Assembly (NCBI GenBank): GCA_030411725.1
Contig: MU839828.1
Coordinates: 3,286,001-3,350,000 of the forward strand
From: Echria macrotheca
Lineage: Eukaryota > Ascomycota > Sordariomycetes > Sordariales > Schizotheciaceae
Direction: 5' to 3'
Length of the DNA: 64,000 nt
Part shown: positions 41,090 to 50,318 of the stretch, piece after piece
Numbering within the stretch: position 1 is the first letter of the stretch
Layout: the number at the start of each line of letters is the position of its first letter
Translations under genes and position numbers: made by a program
The notes under the pieces: model-generated
Seen by the model: the letters and a program-made list of their open reading frames with translations, nothing else
The model's database searches: none
What the model was told of the DNA's origin: nothing

Positions 41090-42178
41090 TCACTCCTGGT
41101 CAAAGATCTCCTTCAACACCTTGCAGCACTCGAGATACAAGGCTTCGGCCCCCGCCGCCGGCTTGAGTGGGTCCGGCGACTTGTCCCAGCCGTGGGGTAC
41201 CTCGGGGATCATCTTGTAGCGGACATTCTTGCTGATCGGGGGGTTCTCCAGCCGCTTGGCAAGCTGCTCGCCCTCTCGGAGGAGCATGTCCCACTCGCAG
41301 GTGTAAAACACGACATTCGGCGGGATCCCGTTGGCGAGCTGCTCATCCGACGCCTTGCTTGGCGACAATAACGGATTGGACAGCTCCAGCTCGGGCGGGA
41401 AGAGGTACGATGCGTCAAAGATGGACGTCAGGTTATCTGGGAGCGTTTGGTCGGGGCGGACAGATGTCGCGCGGCGCTCGGCTCGGGATAGTGTGTAGTC
41501 TGTGATTGGATACCATGTAGCAATGGCGCGTAGCTTATGATCGGGTTCCTTGTTCGTCTTCAGGTGTTCCGCCAGCCGCAAGGTGGACGTGATGGCAAGG
41601 TTACCCCCGGCAGAGAATCCCGACGTCGCCAATCTCTGGGGATCGATGCGCAGTTCCTTGGCGGATCGGATGAGGTACAGAATGGCATCGGCGGCATCGT
41701 CGACAGCAACTGGGAAGGGCGCCTCGGGAGCTAATCGGTATTCCACCGACACGAAGATGGCGCCGCAGGTATCGACGACGAAACGGCCGAAGCGAGCATC
41801 GTCGGTGGCATTGCCTATGGTGAAGCCGCCCCCGTGAAAGTTGACCACCGCAGGGTACGTCTTGTCCGAGTTCCTAGCCTTGCCGTAGCCCTTGGGTGTG
41901 TAGAATTGCAGGGTAAACTCGCCCTTGACTTTCGAAATGGTCGACGGAACGGTGCGACTAAAGGACGGGTTCGGCGGTCGAGGCGGCGCGAGGAAGTGCA
42001 GCGACATGCCGATATATTCGAGCGATCGCCAGAAACCCGCTGACATCCTCAGGGAGAAGCGCGACGGGGGGTGAGGAATGGCATCTTTGGCTTTGTCGAG
42101 CGTCTTTCGTTCGGTCGACTGGGTGGTGGAGGGAATCAAGGGCACGGGAATGCCCTCAACCGTTGGGATTTTGGACAT
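41090..42178 (-). CDS. erdH: Alpha/beta hydrolase (HSL-like), candidate ergosteryl-aspartate hydrolase ErdH
   Basis: Single exon of 362 aa from ATG 42178. The oxyanion-hole motif HGGGF is at 115-119, and the nucleophile elbow GFSAGG at 187-192 (Ser189). The acid is likely in CEWDMLLREGEQL and the His in EVPHGWDK: the hormone-sensitive-lipase type fold. It lies head-to-head with the AspRS-DUF2156 gene, about 1 kb between starts. In fungi with the sterol aspartylation system, ErdS makes ergosteryl-3-beta-O-aspartate and the hydrolase ErdH removes the aspartate, and the two genes are often neighbours (established for Aspergillus). The family call is certain from motifs. The ErdH assignment rests on this neighbourhood; a generic esterase remains possible. 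Confidence 0.75.
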   Translation of the reverse strand: MSKIPTVEGIPVPLIPSTTQSTERKTLDKAKDAIPHPPSRFSLRMSAGFWRSLEYIGMSLHFLAPPRPPNPSFSRTVPSTISKVKGEFTLQFYTPKGYGKARNSDKTYPAVVNFHGGGFTIGNATDDARFGRFVVDTCGAIFVSVEYRLAPEAPFPVAVDDAADAILYLIRSAKELRIDPQRLATSGFSAGGNLAITSTLRLAEHLKTNKEPDHKLRAIATWYPITDYTLSRAERRATSVRPDQTLPDNLTSIFDASYLFPPELELSNPLLSPSKASDEQLANGIPPNVVFYTCEWDMLLREGEQLAKRLENPPISKNVRYKMIPEVPHGWDKSPDPLKPAAGAEALYLECCKVLKEIFDQE

Positions 42179-43214
42179 GCTGTTTTTCTTGGATGCAGTG
42201 CGCTTTGAGCCCTGCAATGGTAGCTGCGGCCAAAAACACATGGGAAACGGGCTGTACGCGTGTCTTCATCAAGATCCGAGGAGGTGTCGCATCCGCCGTT
42301 TGTCGTACAACCATATCTCATGCCGGCGCTGTTCGTGGAATGGTCGCCCAGCCTTTGATGTCACAGGAACAAGCCACTCAACAAGCAAGCTTCAGCCATG
42401 CACGGAACATGGCGTCGACGCGCAGCCTACGATGCGGGGGTGGCTGCCGCACGGGCCGATCCCACTCAACACCCGATTGCAAAAAAAAAAGGGCAGGCAC
42501 ACCCAGACGGCTCGCCCAAGTTCCTGGATCTAGAATTGATCAGTGTGCTCTTACCCCTGTTTTCTGAAACTGGGCCGAAAATTTTAGATGATCCCGCGAC
42601 GGGTGCGGCTGGCAGAGCTGGGAGTGCTGGGTTGGCGGGGCTGCGATGGCCTTAGCCATGACGTCATCGTTTTATGACGTAGGTCGAGACCAACCGGCAG
42701 CCCCTGCTGCCCTCGACGGAGACTCTGCTCCGGCCAGGGCAGGAGAGCACATCCATGACAGCATGATGCAACAAGGCAGGGGCGTAGAACTGGATGTGCG
42801 GCTCATTGCGGGAGGCGGGCTCGAACCCGGCGTTCCACGCGTTCCTAGCGGCCAGAGTTTGTTTGGGTCGAGTCACGGGCAGCAGCGTGTTTCACGGCAC
42901 TGGCCAGAGAGTTGGACATTAGATCGGACCGGCACCGCTGGATCGGACGTTTAGAAATAGAAATTCCGGAAGCTTCGTCACTGCACTAAATCTGTAGTGC
43001 GCCTTCACCTGTGCTGTGCTGACTGGCACGAACTGTTCCCTCCCAAGTCCATTTAACCCCCACTCGCTTCCTTCCACACCGACTGCGCAGTTTGCAGCTC
43101 GATCTCGGCACTTGACCTCAAAGCTGTTAGGCTTCGTCTCTCTCGTTCGTTGACCTACTCTACCTACTCCTCCCGCCTACGGGGTGCACCCCAGCACCAT
43201 TCGATCGCTCCACC
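42179..43214. promoter_or_regulatory. Shared divergent promoter of the erdH-like and erdS genes
   Basis: About 1 kb, with no supported gene. It contains a perfect CRE, TGACGTCA, at 42659..42666 and a second half-site TGACGTA at 42675..42681, typical of Atf1/CREB-type bZIP factors that respond to stress. The 130 bp before the erdS ATG are pyrimidine-rich. Confidence 0.6.
42659..42666. promoter_or_regulatory. CRE palindrome TGACGTCA
   Basis: Exact consensus for ATF/CREB bZIP dimers, 556 bp upstream of erdS and about 480 bp upstream of the hydrolase gene, with a TGACGTA half-site 9 bp further right. Confidence 0.55.
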
Positions 43215-45962
43215 ATGTCTCCCGGGGCCCTCAAGAAGCCGATTCTGGCACTCAACCGCATCATCGGCCACTCGACGGCCAAGAACCACATTACCAAACC
43301 GAAGATCGGAAACATCTCTGCGCTCGAAGACGAGCGGCAAGAGAAGGTTATCAAGAAGATTCAGGAGAAGCTAGCCAAGGAGGATGCCCAGGAGACGCAG
43401 CGTCGCTCGTTCCAGCAGAAGCGTGTCGAGGACGAGGAGAGGGCCCTCGAGACAGACCCTCCCGAGATCTCGGCCCGATATGGCAGGAAAACGGGTGACG
43501 TCTTCGTCGAGACAAAGTCCATCGCAGAGCTCCTAGACGAAGCCGACCCCGAGGGGAAGCATGTCAGCTTCACGGCCCGCCTACATCACGTCCGCAGCCT
43601 CAGCTCCAAGCTGGCCTTCATCATCTTCCGCGACCGCACCGAGACTCTCCAAGGCGTCTTGGCCTACAAGGAGGGCGTCGTATCCGAGAACTTTGTGCGA
43701 TGGGCCGAGCGCCTGACGACCGAAGGGCTCGTCCACGTCGAGGGCGTTTTGCAGCACCCGCCCGAGGAGGTCAAGGGTTGTACCATCAAGCACTTCGAGG
43801 TCCTGATCGAGAGCATGCATCTTGTCGTCCCCGTCGAGGAGCACATGCCCGTCGACGTGTTCACCATCGATCACGTCCAGGAGGATGCAGAGACCCACAA
43901 GCTCGAGTCGCTCGCCACCACGCGCGTTCGTGTCACCAACCGTATTGCATTCCTCAGAACACCAGCTGGGCAGTCCATTTTCCGCATCAATGCCGGGATC
44001 TGCAGCATATTCCGCTCTGTGCTTGAGAGCAAGGGTTTCATCGAGATTCACACCCCGAAGCTGCAGCCAGCAGCAACCGAGTCGGGCGCCGAGGTCTTCA
44101 AGGTTAACTACTTTGGAAGGACGGCTTTCCTCGCTCAGAGCCCACAGCTCGCCAAGCAGCTCAGCATCTCGGCCGACTTTGGGCGCGTCTTTGAGATTGG
44201 CCCCGTGTTCCGCGCCGAGGACAGCAACACACACCGCCATCTTACAGAGTACACTGGCATGGATCTGGAGATGGCCATCAACCATGACTACCACGAGGCT
44301 CTTGCCATCATTGACCACCTGATGAAGAGCATCTTCAAGGGTATCTACGAGCGCTTCCGCAGGGAGCTTGACATTATCAAGACGAGGTTTCCCCACGACG
44401 ACCTTGTTTGGCTAGAAGAGACACCCATCATAAAATTCAAGGATGCTGTCAAGCTCCTCAACGACTCAGGGTGGACCGATGACCATGGCCGCCAGGCCTC
44501 TGACACGGAGGATCTCAGCACACGGGCAGAGATCCGCATCGGCGAACTCATCAAGGAGAAGTACGGCACAGACTACTACATCATCGATAAGTTTCCTGCT
44601 TCCGCGCGGCCCTTCTACACTCACCCTGATCCGGACGACGAGAACTACACCAACTCTTTCGATATCTTCCTTCGCGGGCAGGAGATTACAACCGGTGGCC
44701 AGCGTATTCACGACCCTCGTTTCCTCGAAGAGCGTATGAGAAAGGCCGGCATCGAGCCTCGCGGCATGCAGGAGTACATGCAAGGGTTCGAATGGGGTGT
44801 TCTTCCACATGCCGGATGCGGCATCGGTTTGGAACGCATTATCTTCCTGATGCTGGGTCTTGGCGACATTCGCCACGCCTCCATGTTCCCTCGTGATCCG
44901 AGGTCTCTACCTGAACAAACCGAGGTCAAAGCGACGCTGCCGCACCCCGAGGCCGACACACTGCGGTATGCTCACGAGTACGCCAAGGGAGCCACGCACC
45001 TGGAGCTCCCAACCATCGAGAAGCTCATTGCCAACTATGGAGACGCGACAAACACTTCATGGCTTGATGATCGCTACCGAGTCTGGCGACACCAAGAAAC
45101 GGGAGCGGCGGTTGGCTACGCCGAGGAGAATGGCTACGCCCTCGTCATGGGCAATCCACTCTGCCACCCCAAGCAGTACCCGATTGTCATCCGCGACTTC
45201 CTCAAGCACCTGCGTAAGCAAAAGGATCTGCGGCCCCTGTGGCTGCTTGTGTCGGCCGAAGTCGAGGATATCCTGGCATCGAAGCTCGGGTGGCGATCGC
45301 TCAGCTGCGTTGCTGAGGAACGCATCACCGTCGACAGCGCAAAGAAGGTCGCCAAGAAGCAGCGGCAAGCCGAAGACGCGGGCGTCACCATCCACGAGCT
45401 GCCGCTCAATGCCCAGGTCCCCGATGACCTCCGACAGCGCTGCGACAAGCGCATCGAGGACTGGAAGGCGAACCGAAAGGGAAGCAAGCAGGTACATATC
45501 ACCGAAGTCCGGCCGTGGGTCGATATGGAGCACCGTCGTTATCTCTGGGCTGAGACGAAGGAGGGCGAGATCGCAGCTCTTTGCGTACTGCACAAGCTGT
45601 CGCCGCAGAATGGCTACCAGATCAAGTTTGCCCTTGATTTCCCCGGCTCGCCCAACGGCACCATCGAGGCGCTCATCTCTGGCGCCATCCAGGCTCTTGC
45701 CAAGGCTGGTGTGCAGAACGTTACATTCGGCGCGGGTGCGATACCCGAGATGGTGACGGGCGAGAACTTGGACGGCATCCGGGCAAAGATTCTGTCGAAG
45801 ACGTACAGGACCATTGCACAGCAGCTCAAGCTGGTGCAGAAGAGCGATTTCCGCGAGAAGTTTGGAACGCAGAACGATCTGGTGTACATCTGCTATCCCT
45901 TCATGGGGCTAGGTGTGTCTGGGGCAAGAACGCTGATCAAGTTCTTTGAGGATGAGATGTGA
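43215..45962 (+). CDS. erdS: AspRS-DUF2156 fusion, ergosteryl-3-beta-O-L-aspartate synthase ErdS
   Basis: One intron-free frame of 915 aa. Residues 1-85 are a charged helical extension (QEKVIKKIQEKLAKED), which in eukaryotic AspRS binds tRNA. An OB-fold anticodon domain follows (about 95-225). The class II catalytic core has motif 2 FRAEDSNTHRHLTEY (332-346) and motif 3 GCGIGLERI (534-542), with RHASMFPRDP typical of eukaryotic AspRS. From about 600 to 912 there is a DUF2156 (GNAT-like transferase) domain. This fusion charges tRNA-Asp and then passes aspartate to the 3-hydroxyl of ergosterol, making a lipid found in many Pezizomycotina. The plain cytosolic AspRS should be encoded elsewhere. 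All catalytic motifs look intact. Confidence 0.95.
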   Translation: MSPGALKKPILALNRIIGHSTAKNHITKPKIGNISALEDERQEKVIKKIQEKLAKEDAQETQRRSFQQKRVEDEERALETDPPEISARYGRKTGDVFVETKSIAELLDEADPEGKHVSFTARLHHVRSLSSKLAFIIFRDRTETLQGVLAYKEGVVSENFVRWAERLTTEGLVHVEGVLQHPPEEVKGCTIKHFEVLIESMHLVVPVEEHMPVDVFTIDHVQEDAETHKLESLATTRVRVTNRIAFLRTPAGQSIFRINAGICSIFRSVLESKGFIEIHTPKLQPAATESGAEVFKVNYFGRTAFLAQSPQLAKQLSISADFGRVFEIGPVFRAEDSNTHRHLTEYTGMDLEMAINHDYHEALAIIDHLMKSIFKGIYERFRRELDIIKTRFPHDDLVWLEETPIIKFKDAVKLLNDSGWTDDHGRQASDTEDLSTRAEIRIGELIKEKYGTDYYIIDKFPASARPFYTHPDPDDENYTNSFDIFLRGQEITTGGQRIHDPRFLEERMRKAGIEPRGMQEYMQGFEWGVLPHAGCGIGLERIIFLMLGLGDIRHASMFPRDPRSLPEQTEVKATLPHPEADTLRYAHEYAKGATHLELPTIEKLIANYGDATNTSWLDDRYRVWRHQETGAAVGYAEENGYALVMGNPLCHPKQYPIVIRDFLKHLRKQKDLRPLWLLVSAEVEDILASKLGWRSLSCVAEERITVDSAKKVAKKQRQAEDAGVTIHELPLNAQVPDDLRQRCDKRIEDWKANRKGSKQVHITEVRPWVDMEHRRYLWAETKEGEIAALCVLHKLSPQNGYQIKFALDFPGSPNGTIEALISGAIQALAKAGVQNVTFGAGAIPEMVTGENLDGIRAKILSKTYRTIAQQLKLVQKSDFREKFGTQNDLVYICYPFMGLGVSGARTLIKFFEDEM

Positions 45963-46726
45963 TTTCTGTCATGATGGTTCGGGTGGTATCGGTCATGGTC
46001 TGTTTGGTTCTGTTCTTCTAGGCGATTCGCATACATGTTTTGATTCTCGATACCCGAGGATACCTGAGAGGGGACGACCCTTCTCACCTGTTGCATAGTT
46101 GACGGTCGTATAGTTACACTGTTTGTTTTTATACTATGTGTTTACTGGAATATGACTGGTGTTGGTAGAGGTGAATAGAGTACCTTATGCATGAGCATCT
46201 GGCGGTGCGCGCCGGTCGCCACATTCCAGAGCCGGACGTTTTGCGTGTCCCACGATAGTAGGAGCTCGTAATGCGCCGCTGGATGGTGTCGCTGGTAATT
46301 GATCGGTCACATGGTCCCGAGGCGCTTTGAACCTGTCACGTAGAATTGAGGAATAAAACTGAGAGTTTGCCCTAGGCTGGTTGCTAGTCAGACTGATCAA
46401 CTAGTCATAGCGGTTGTTTGATTCGTTCATCTGAAGCAGAACCCCTTTCGATTGTCTCAAGGTTGGTTGCTACTTACTAGATCCACCGTGAGCTTCACCA
46501 GATAGGTATTGTGACTGCTTCTAGGCTCGATGGAACAGCAAACTTTGACATGCTTGCTACTCTTAATCCTATCACAACCTTGTGGAGATCTTGACAGCCT
46601 CGTTTAAACGGAGAACAGAACTTCGGTACCAGAGATCCCACAGCCATTTTGACACGAGATTCTCTTTGATACACGTTATGAGACACCAAGGCTTAGCCTT
46701 CTCAACCCCAACGCAAACTAGCACAC
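45963..46726. other. Convergent spacer
   Basis: 760 bp between erdS and the convergent NmrA-like gene; no gene, repeat or RNA recognised. Confidence 0.5.
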
Positions 46727-47698
46727 CTATCCCCGCCGCGTCACAAACTTGCTCTTCTTGACCAACCACTCCTCCATGTTCATGAGACCCGGATGTTCCG
46801 CCCGCCGCGCCGCAATGTCAGCCTTATACCCATCCGTCGCAAACCACCCAATCATCAGCCTGACCTCCTTCACGAGATACGTCAACACGCTCCCCAAAAG
46901 CCAGTTCGCCATCGGCGCCGGGCTCCCCGTCGCCCTCTCAAACGCCTCGCCAAGCTGCTCCATCGTCAACTCATCCCCGGCGAGCCCAACAGCGCGCCGA
47001 TCCCACGCAGCCGGATCGGAGAAAGCCTTGGCCGCGAACACGCCGATATCCGCCGTAGCCACCCACTGTGTAGCCTTGTCCCTGTCCCCAAGGTGATTCC
47101 GCAGCGCAGCCAAAAAAACCCTCGTCTGCACTCCCGGAGCCAGGTTATCCATGAACGCGACAGGCCGCAGGATCGTCCACCCCATCATCGCGGCGCTTTT
47201 TTCAGTAGCGCTCCGCAGGTACCGCTCGATCTCGAGCTTGGTCTGGAAGTGCGGGATCGGCGTCCCGGCAGCCCACGACTCGTCATCGCCGCCGCGCTCG
47301 ACGCTGCTATACACAAAATGCGAGACGCCCGCGCCGATGGCGCCGTCGATCAGCGCCTTGCCCTGGGCTATCTCGCCGTCGGTCGTCACGTCTGTCCCGA
47401 GCGAGGTCTGCACCGAGTAGACGCCCCAGATTTTTTTGTTGCCGTCTTTTTCGCAGAGGCGCTGGGCTTTCTCGAAGAGGGCGGGGACGTTGTTGAGGTT
47501 GCCCTCGACGAGGGTGATGTTGGGCGATTTGGCGAGGAGCGACTGGGCGGCGGCGGACGAGGTGTTCCGGGTCACGGCGAGGATGTCGAATTTGGTGGTT
47601 GTTCCGTCCTTGTCCTTGGCTGCCTGGTCGAGCAGGGCGTCGATGACCGCGCCGCCCTGTCTGCCGGTGGCACCGGTGATGAGGAGAACTTTGGACAT
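46727..47698 (-). CDS. NmrA-like NAD(P)-binding protein (323 aa)
   Basis: Single exon. The N-terminal MSKVLLITGATGRQGGAVI carries the GxTGxxGG nucleotide-binding motif with the extra Gln of NmrA/HSCARG proteins, and AVTRN follows at the end of beta-2. VYSVQTS, HFVYSSVERGGDD and ILRPVAFMDNL are atypical-SDR landmarks; the catalytic Tyr-x3-Lys of true dehydrogenases is not obvious. Such proteins sense NAD(P)/NAD(P)H balance or act as reductases; NmrA itself controls the nitrogen regulator AreA. This member is a generic NmrA-like protein rather than an NmrA orthologue, judging by its short length. It is soluble, with a C-terminal helical cap. Confidence 0.88.
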   Translation of the reverse strand: MSKVLLITGATGRQGGAVIDALLDQAAKDKDGTTTKFDILAVTRNTSSAAAQSLLAKSPNITLVEGNLNNVPALFEKAQRLCEKDGNKKIWGVYSVQTSLGTDVTTDGEIAQGKALIDGAIGAGVSHFVYSSVERGGDDESWAAGTPIPHFQTKLEIERYLRSATEKSAAMMGWTILRPVAFMDNLAPGVQTRVFLAALRNHLGDRDKATQWVATADIGVFAAKAFSDPAAWDRRAVGLAGDELTMEQLGEAFERATGSPAPMANWLLGSVLTYLVKEVRLMIGWFATDGYKADIAARRAEHPGLMNMEEWLVKKSKFVTRRG

Positions 47699-48277
47699 TG
47701 TTGTGCTCTACTGGATGGATTCCCGGAAAATGATTTCTTTGAGAAGGGGGATAAGTCTTCTCTAAAACGGTCTGTCTCAATCTGACGAGACATCCATCGG
47801 GCAACTTGGGAGTTTGGGTCCGAGCCGGTGGATTGCGTGGACGGAGGCGTTCAGCTATTTTGGTCCAGTGATCACCGCGAGACCATTGGTGATGTATCAG
47901 TCAAGTGGACACATGCTAACGTTGTCCCCTTTATTTAGCTTTCAGGACATGACGTCTTGCTAATTTTGGTATGGGTTGGATTTGATGGGCCTGTGTCCCT
48001 GTTCATATCACGTCTGGCCGCATCTGGGACTTCCCGGGTGGACTCTGTCGTGCATGATCCAGCATTTCGTTATCAGTGCTGGTCTGAGAGCTTACGCGTT
48101 ACCCGCCTCCGTCCTTGGTGTCAAACTTGTCGTCATGTTTTGACAGGTATTAAATCTCAGCGAGCTTGAGGACATGGTCAACCAACCTGCGTCTTTCGTC
48201 AGCTACCCTCGTTTTCGACGTTTGTCACACTCCACTCGTTAATACCTAAGCTTGGCTGTAAACGAAGTATCGCCAAA
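47699..48277. other. Divergent spacer between the NmrA-like and NTF2-like genes
   Basis: 580 bp likely to hold both promoters; no distinctive element recognised. Confidence 0.5.
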
Positions 48278-48859
48278 ATGACGGCGCTAGTCGACGCCGC
48301 CCCCGTTCAGGCGGACAACATGTCAACATGCGCAATGCTGTCAGAGATCAAACTCGGCGGTCAGCATCGTGTCAATCCCGAAGTGGTAGCTGTCCGGATG
48401 CAGACCATTCGGACCCTCCTCGAAGGATACAAAAGCCTCTCGGTGACGCAGCTCCTTAAGCCGCTCGCGCAGGAATTTGTGCACCAAGTCCTCCCCCGCA
48501 GCCTCTGCATGCCGCCGCGCAACCGAACCGAGTTTGCGCGGCACGCCGAGGGCATCTTTTCCATCTTCCGCTCCTTCGAAATGGTGCCCGAGGCCATCTA
48601 CGATGACGAACTGCGAGGCGTGGTGATCATCCACGCACGCATGGAAGGCATTTTGAAGTCTACCGAGGACAGCTGGATCAACGAGTGTTTCCTGATGGTG
48701 ACGCTGTCGCCGGATCACAAGGAGGTGGTTGAGATTTCCGAGTTTGTGGACAGTGCCAAGGCGGTCGAGATGAAGCAGCGTTATGCGCCGAAGGATTTTG
48801 GGGGTGTTGAGGAGGAGCAGCGGAAGGGGAGGAAGAGGCAGCGGAGACTGAGTTGGTGA
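48278..48859 (+). CDS. NTF2/SnoaL-like fold protein (193 aa)
   Basis: Single exon from ATG 48278 in the good context CCAAAATGAC. After about 35 flexible residues comes a helix-rich half (MQTIRTLLEGYKSLSVTQLLKPLAQEFVHQVLPRSL). A curved-sheet half follows (GVVIIHARMEGILKST, WINECFLMVTLSPDHKEVVEISEFVDSAKAVEMKQRY). This is the alpha+beta cone of SnoaL/NTF2-like proteins found in many fungal genomes. The C-terminus is a basic KGRKRQRRL tail. These domains can be isomerases, cyclases or mere binding proteins; no catalytic Asp-His pair is clear, so no reaction is proposed. Confidence 0.75.
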   Translation: MTALVDAAPVQADNMSTCAMLSEIKLGGQHRVNPEVVAVRMQTIRTLLEGYKSLSVTQLLKPLAQEFVHQVLPRSLCMPPRNRTEFARHAEGIFSIFRSFEMVPEAIYDDELRGVVIIHARMEGILKSTEDSWINECFLMVTLSPDHKEVVEISEFVDSAKAVEMKQRYAPKDFGGVEEEQRKGRKRQRRLSW

Positions 48860-48980
48860 TTTTATTTTGTTTGGGTCCTAGGCCCGTGTGTGGGCTGAAG
48901 GCTAAAAGTTTCAGCAAAGCGTGTTGAATCATTAGAAATGCAGCAAATTGTCTCCATCAGAGGGCCACAGAGGCAAAAAA

Positions 48981-49071
48981 TGGACAATACCGGATTCGAA
49001 CCGGTGACCTTTCACAGAGCGCATCGAGATGACAATGCGAAGCGAAAATCATACCCCTAGACCAATTGCCC
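48981..49071 (-). tRNA. Intron-containing tRNA, probably tRNA-Ala(CGC)
   Basis: The minus strand reads acceptor GGGCAAT, a D-arm TGGTCTAGGGGTATGAT, T-arm ACCGG-TTCGAAT-CCGGT, acceptor ATTGTCC and discriminator A, followed by T6, a Pol III terminator. The third acceptor pair is G3:U70, the alanine identity element. The anticodon stem TTCGC/GTGAA encloses an enlarged loop; the best anticodon after TT is CGC. CGCAT at the anticodon pairs with ATGCG in the insert, as in pre-tRNA introns. The intron is about 18-20 nt. The D-arm is reminiscent of tRNA-Pro, so the amino acid is less certain than the gene. Confidence 0.78.
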
Positions 49072-49698
49072 TGGTGATGATTGATAAAAGAACGTGGGAA
49101 TACACACTATATGAGAGGAAAGTGCGGTCGTTAATGAGTCCAAACCGGAACTCTGGAAATGAAACTACCATTTCAATAGTACACCAGAAACCGCTACTCC
49201 CGAACCTGGAAAAGATACGATCGTCAGTGGATTCGTCCACCATTTGTTCCGATTTGCGAAAGGTGCTGAGTTCAATTCCCAGCTTGTCCATTGTCTACTG
49301 TGTCATCAGTCAGTTTCTTTTTGGTTCCTGGGGCCGCCGAATCTGTAAGGGTGACTTTTTACCAGGCATGGTGTTACCCGGGAAATTGAGCATACAGTTT
49401 CGAGGGATATCATGACGAGAATCATGGCTGCATCTAGTGTTTGTTGCGATTTACACTAGAAGGTCCCTCCGCTCCGTACTTAATACCTATGACCATAATC
49501 GTCAAGGCAGCCATCGTCAAACGCTCACTCCAGATCTTTTGTGGACGAACGAACCTACGAAAACTTGTGAAAGTTGAAAGCTCTTTTCTCACAGGACAAA
49601 ACATGCGGCTTGCTTCTTACAATTTCCTCAGCTCTCAAGTCTACCTATTCGCTGCTCCATTTGTACGATGATGACACCAGCATCTTACAGCCCCCAGT
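49072..49698. other. Intergenic spacer
   Basis: Upstream flank of the tRNA and 3' flank of the DUF1772 gene, AT-rich; nothing further recognised. Confidence 0.5.
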
Positions 49699-50318
49699 CT
49701 ACCAATAAGCCAAAGTCTGCCAGAGCGCCAGCGTCCCCGCGACAAGGGGCATCACAATCCGCACGCCATTCAGCTTCGCCCACCGCCGCGCATAATACTC
49801 AGCGAGCCGGACATCCACCTTGGTTCCCCCCTTCGCCTCGTTATAGCTCCCCCCCTGCTCGAACCGCAGCGCATCGAGCTTGGCATTCAGCGGCTGCATG
49901 TTCACGGCCGAGTGCACGACCGTGATGAGATGGCAGGCCGCGGCGACGGCGTACACGCGCCAGTCGCGCGACGTGTTTTGAGAAGAGCCAAAAGTGGTCA
50001 GGGCCGCGTAGCCGTAGCCGACGATGCCGAGGGCGCTGATGGGCCGGAAGAAAATGTTGCCGACGTGCCAGAAGGTGGGCCATTGTTCGCCGAGCTGGCG
50101 GGCGGCGGCTGCGTGGGAGGGGGAGGTGGGCTTGGGGAAGTTGACGAGCAGGGCCGGGACCGACATTGTTGTTTGGGTTATCGCGTTTCCTTTTTTTTTG
50201 GTTTTCGTTAGGAAGGGGGGGGGGGGGGTGGTGGTGGTGTGGGAGGGGAGGTACCGAGGAGGATAAAGGAGCAGGCGACTGTTGTGCCGACTACGGCTTC
50301 GGTTGAGAGGAGCGACAT
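49699..50318 (-). CDS. DUF1772 (anthrone-oxygenase-like) membrane protein (184 aa)
   Basis: Exons are 50255..50318 and 49699..50189. The 65-bp intron (GTACCT ... CTAAC ... AAAAG) contains a poly-C run of about 16 and rebuilds a Gly codon (SFILLG-NAITQTT). There are four hydrophobic segments (EAVVGTTVACSFILLGNA, ISALGIVGYGYAALTTF, VYAVAAACHLITVV and VRIVMPLVAGTLALWQTL). VPALL followed by WPTFWHVGN and the H...N pattern are DUF1772 marks. Some members (HypC, TpcL, GedH type) oxidise anthrones to anthraquinones in polyketide pathways; most are uncharacterised. It lies 1 kb from the P450 gene, which raises the chance of a metabolic role, but no polyketide synthase is in view. Confidence 0.82.

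Noticed and set aside
42800..42870. Possible tRNA (CGGGTTCGAGCCCG on the minus strand)
   Set aside because: A T-arm-like hairpin exists, but no matching acceptor strand, D-arm or anticodon arm lies at the required distance.
43581..44396. 271-codon minus-strand frame inside erdS
   Set aside because: Antisense shadow of the AspRS domain; composition Leu/Asp/Glu-biased from codon complement.
46793..47785. 330-codon plus-strand frame antisense to the NmrA-like gene
   Set aside because: It mirrors the coding strand of a clear NmrA-like gene and is Arg/Pro/Leu-rich, as expected of a shadow frame.
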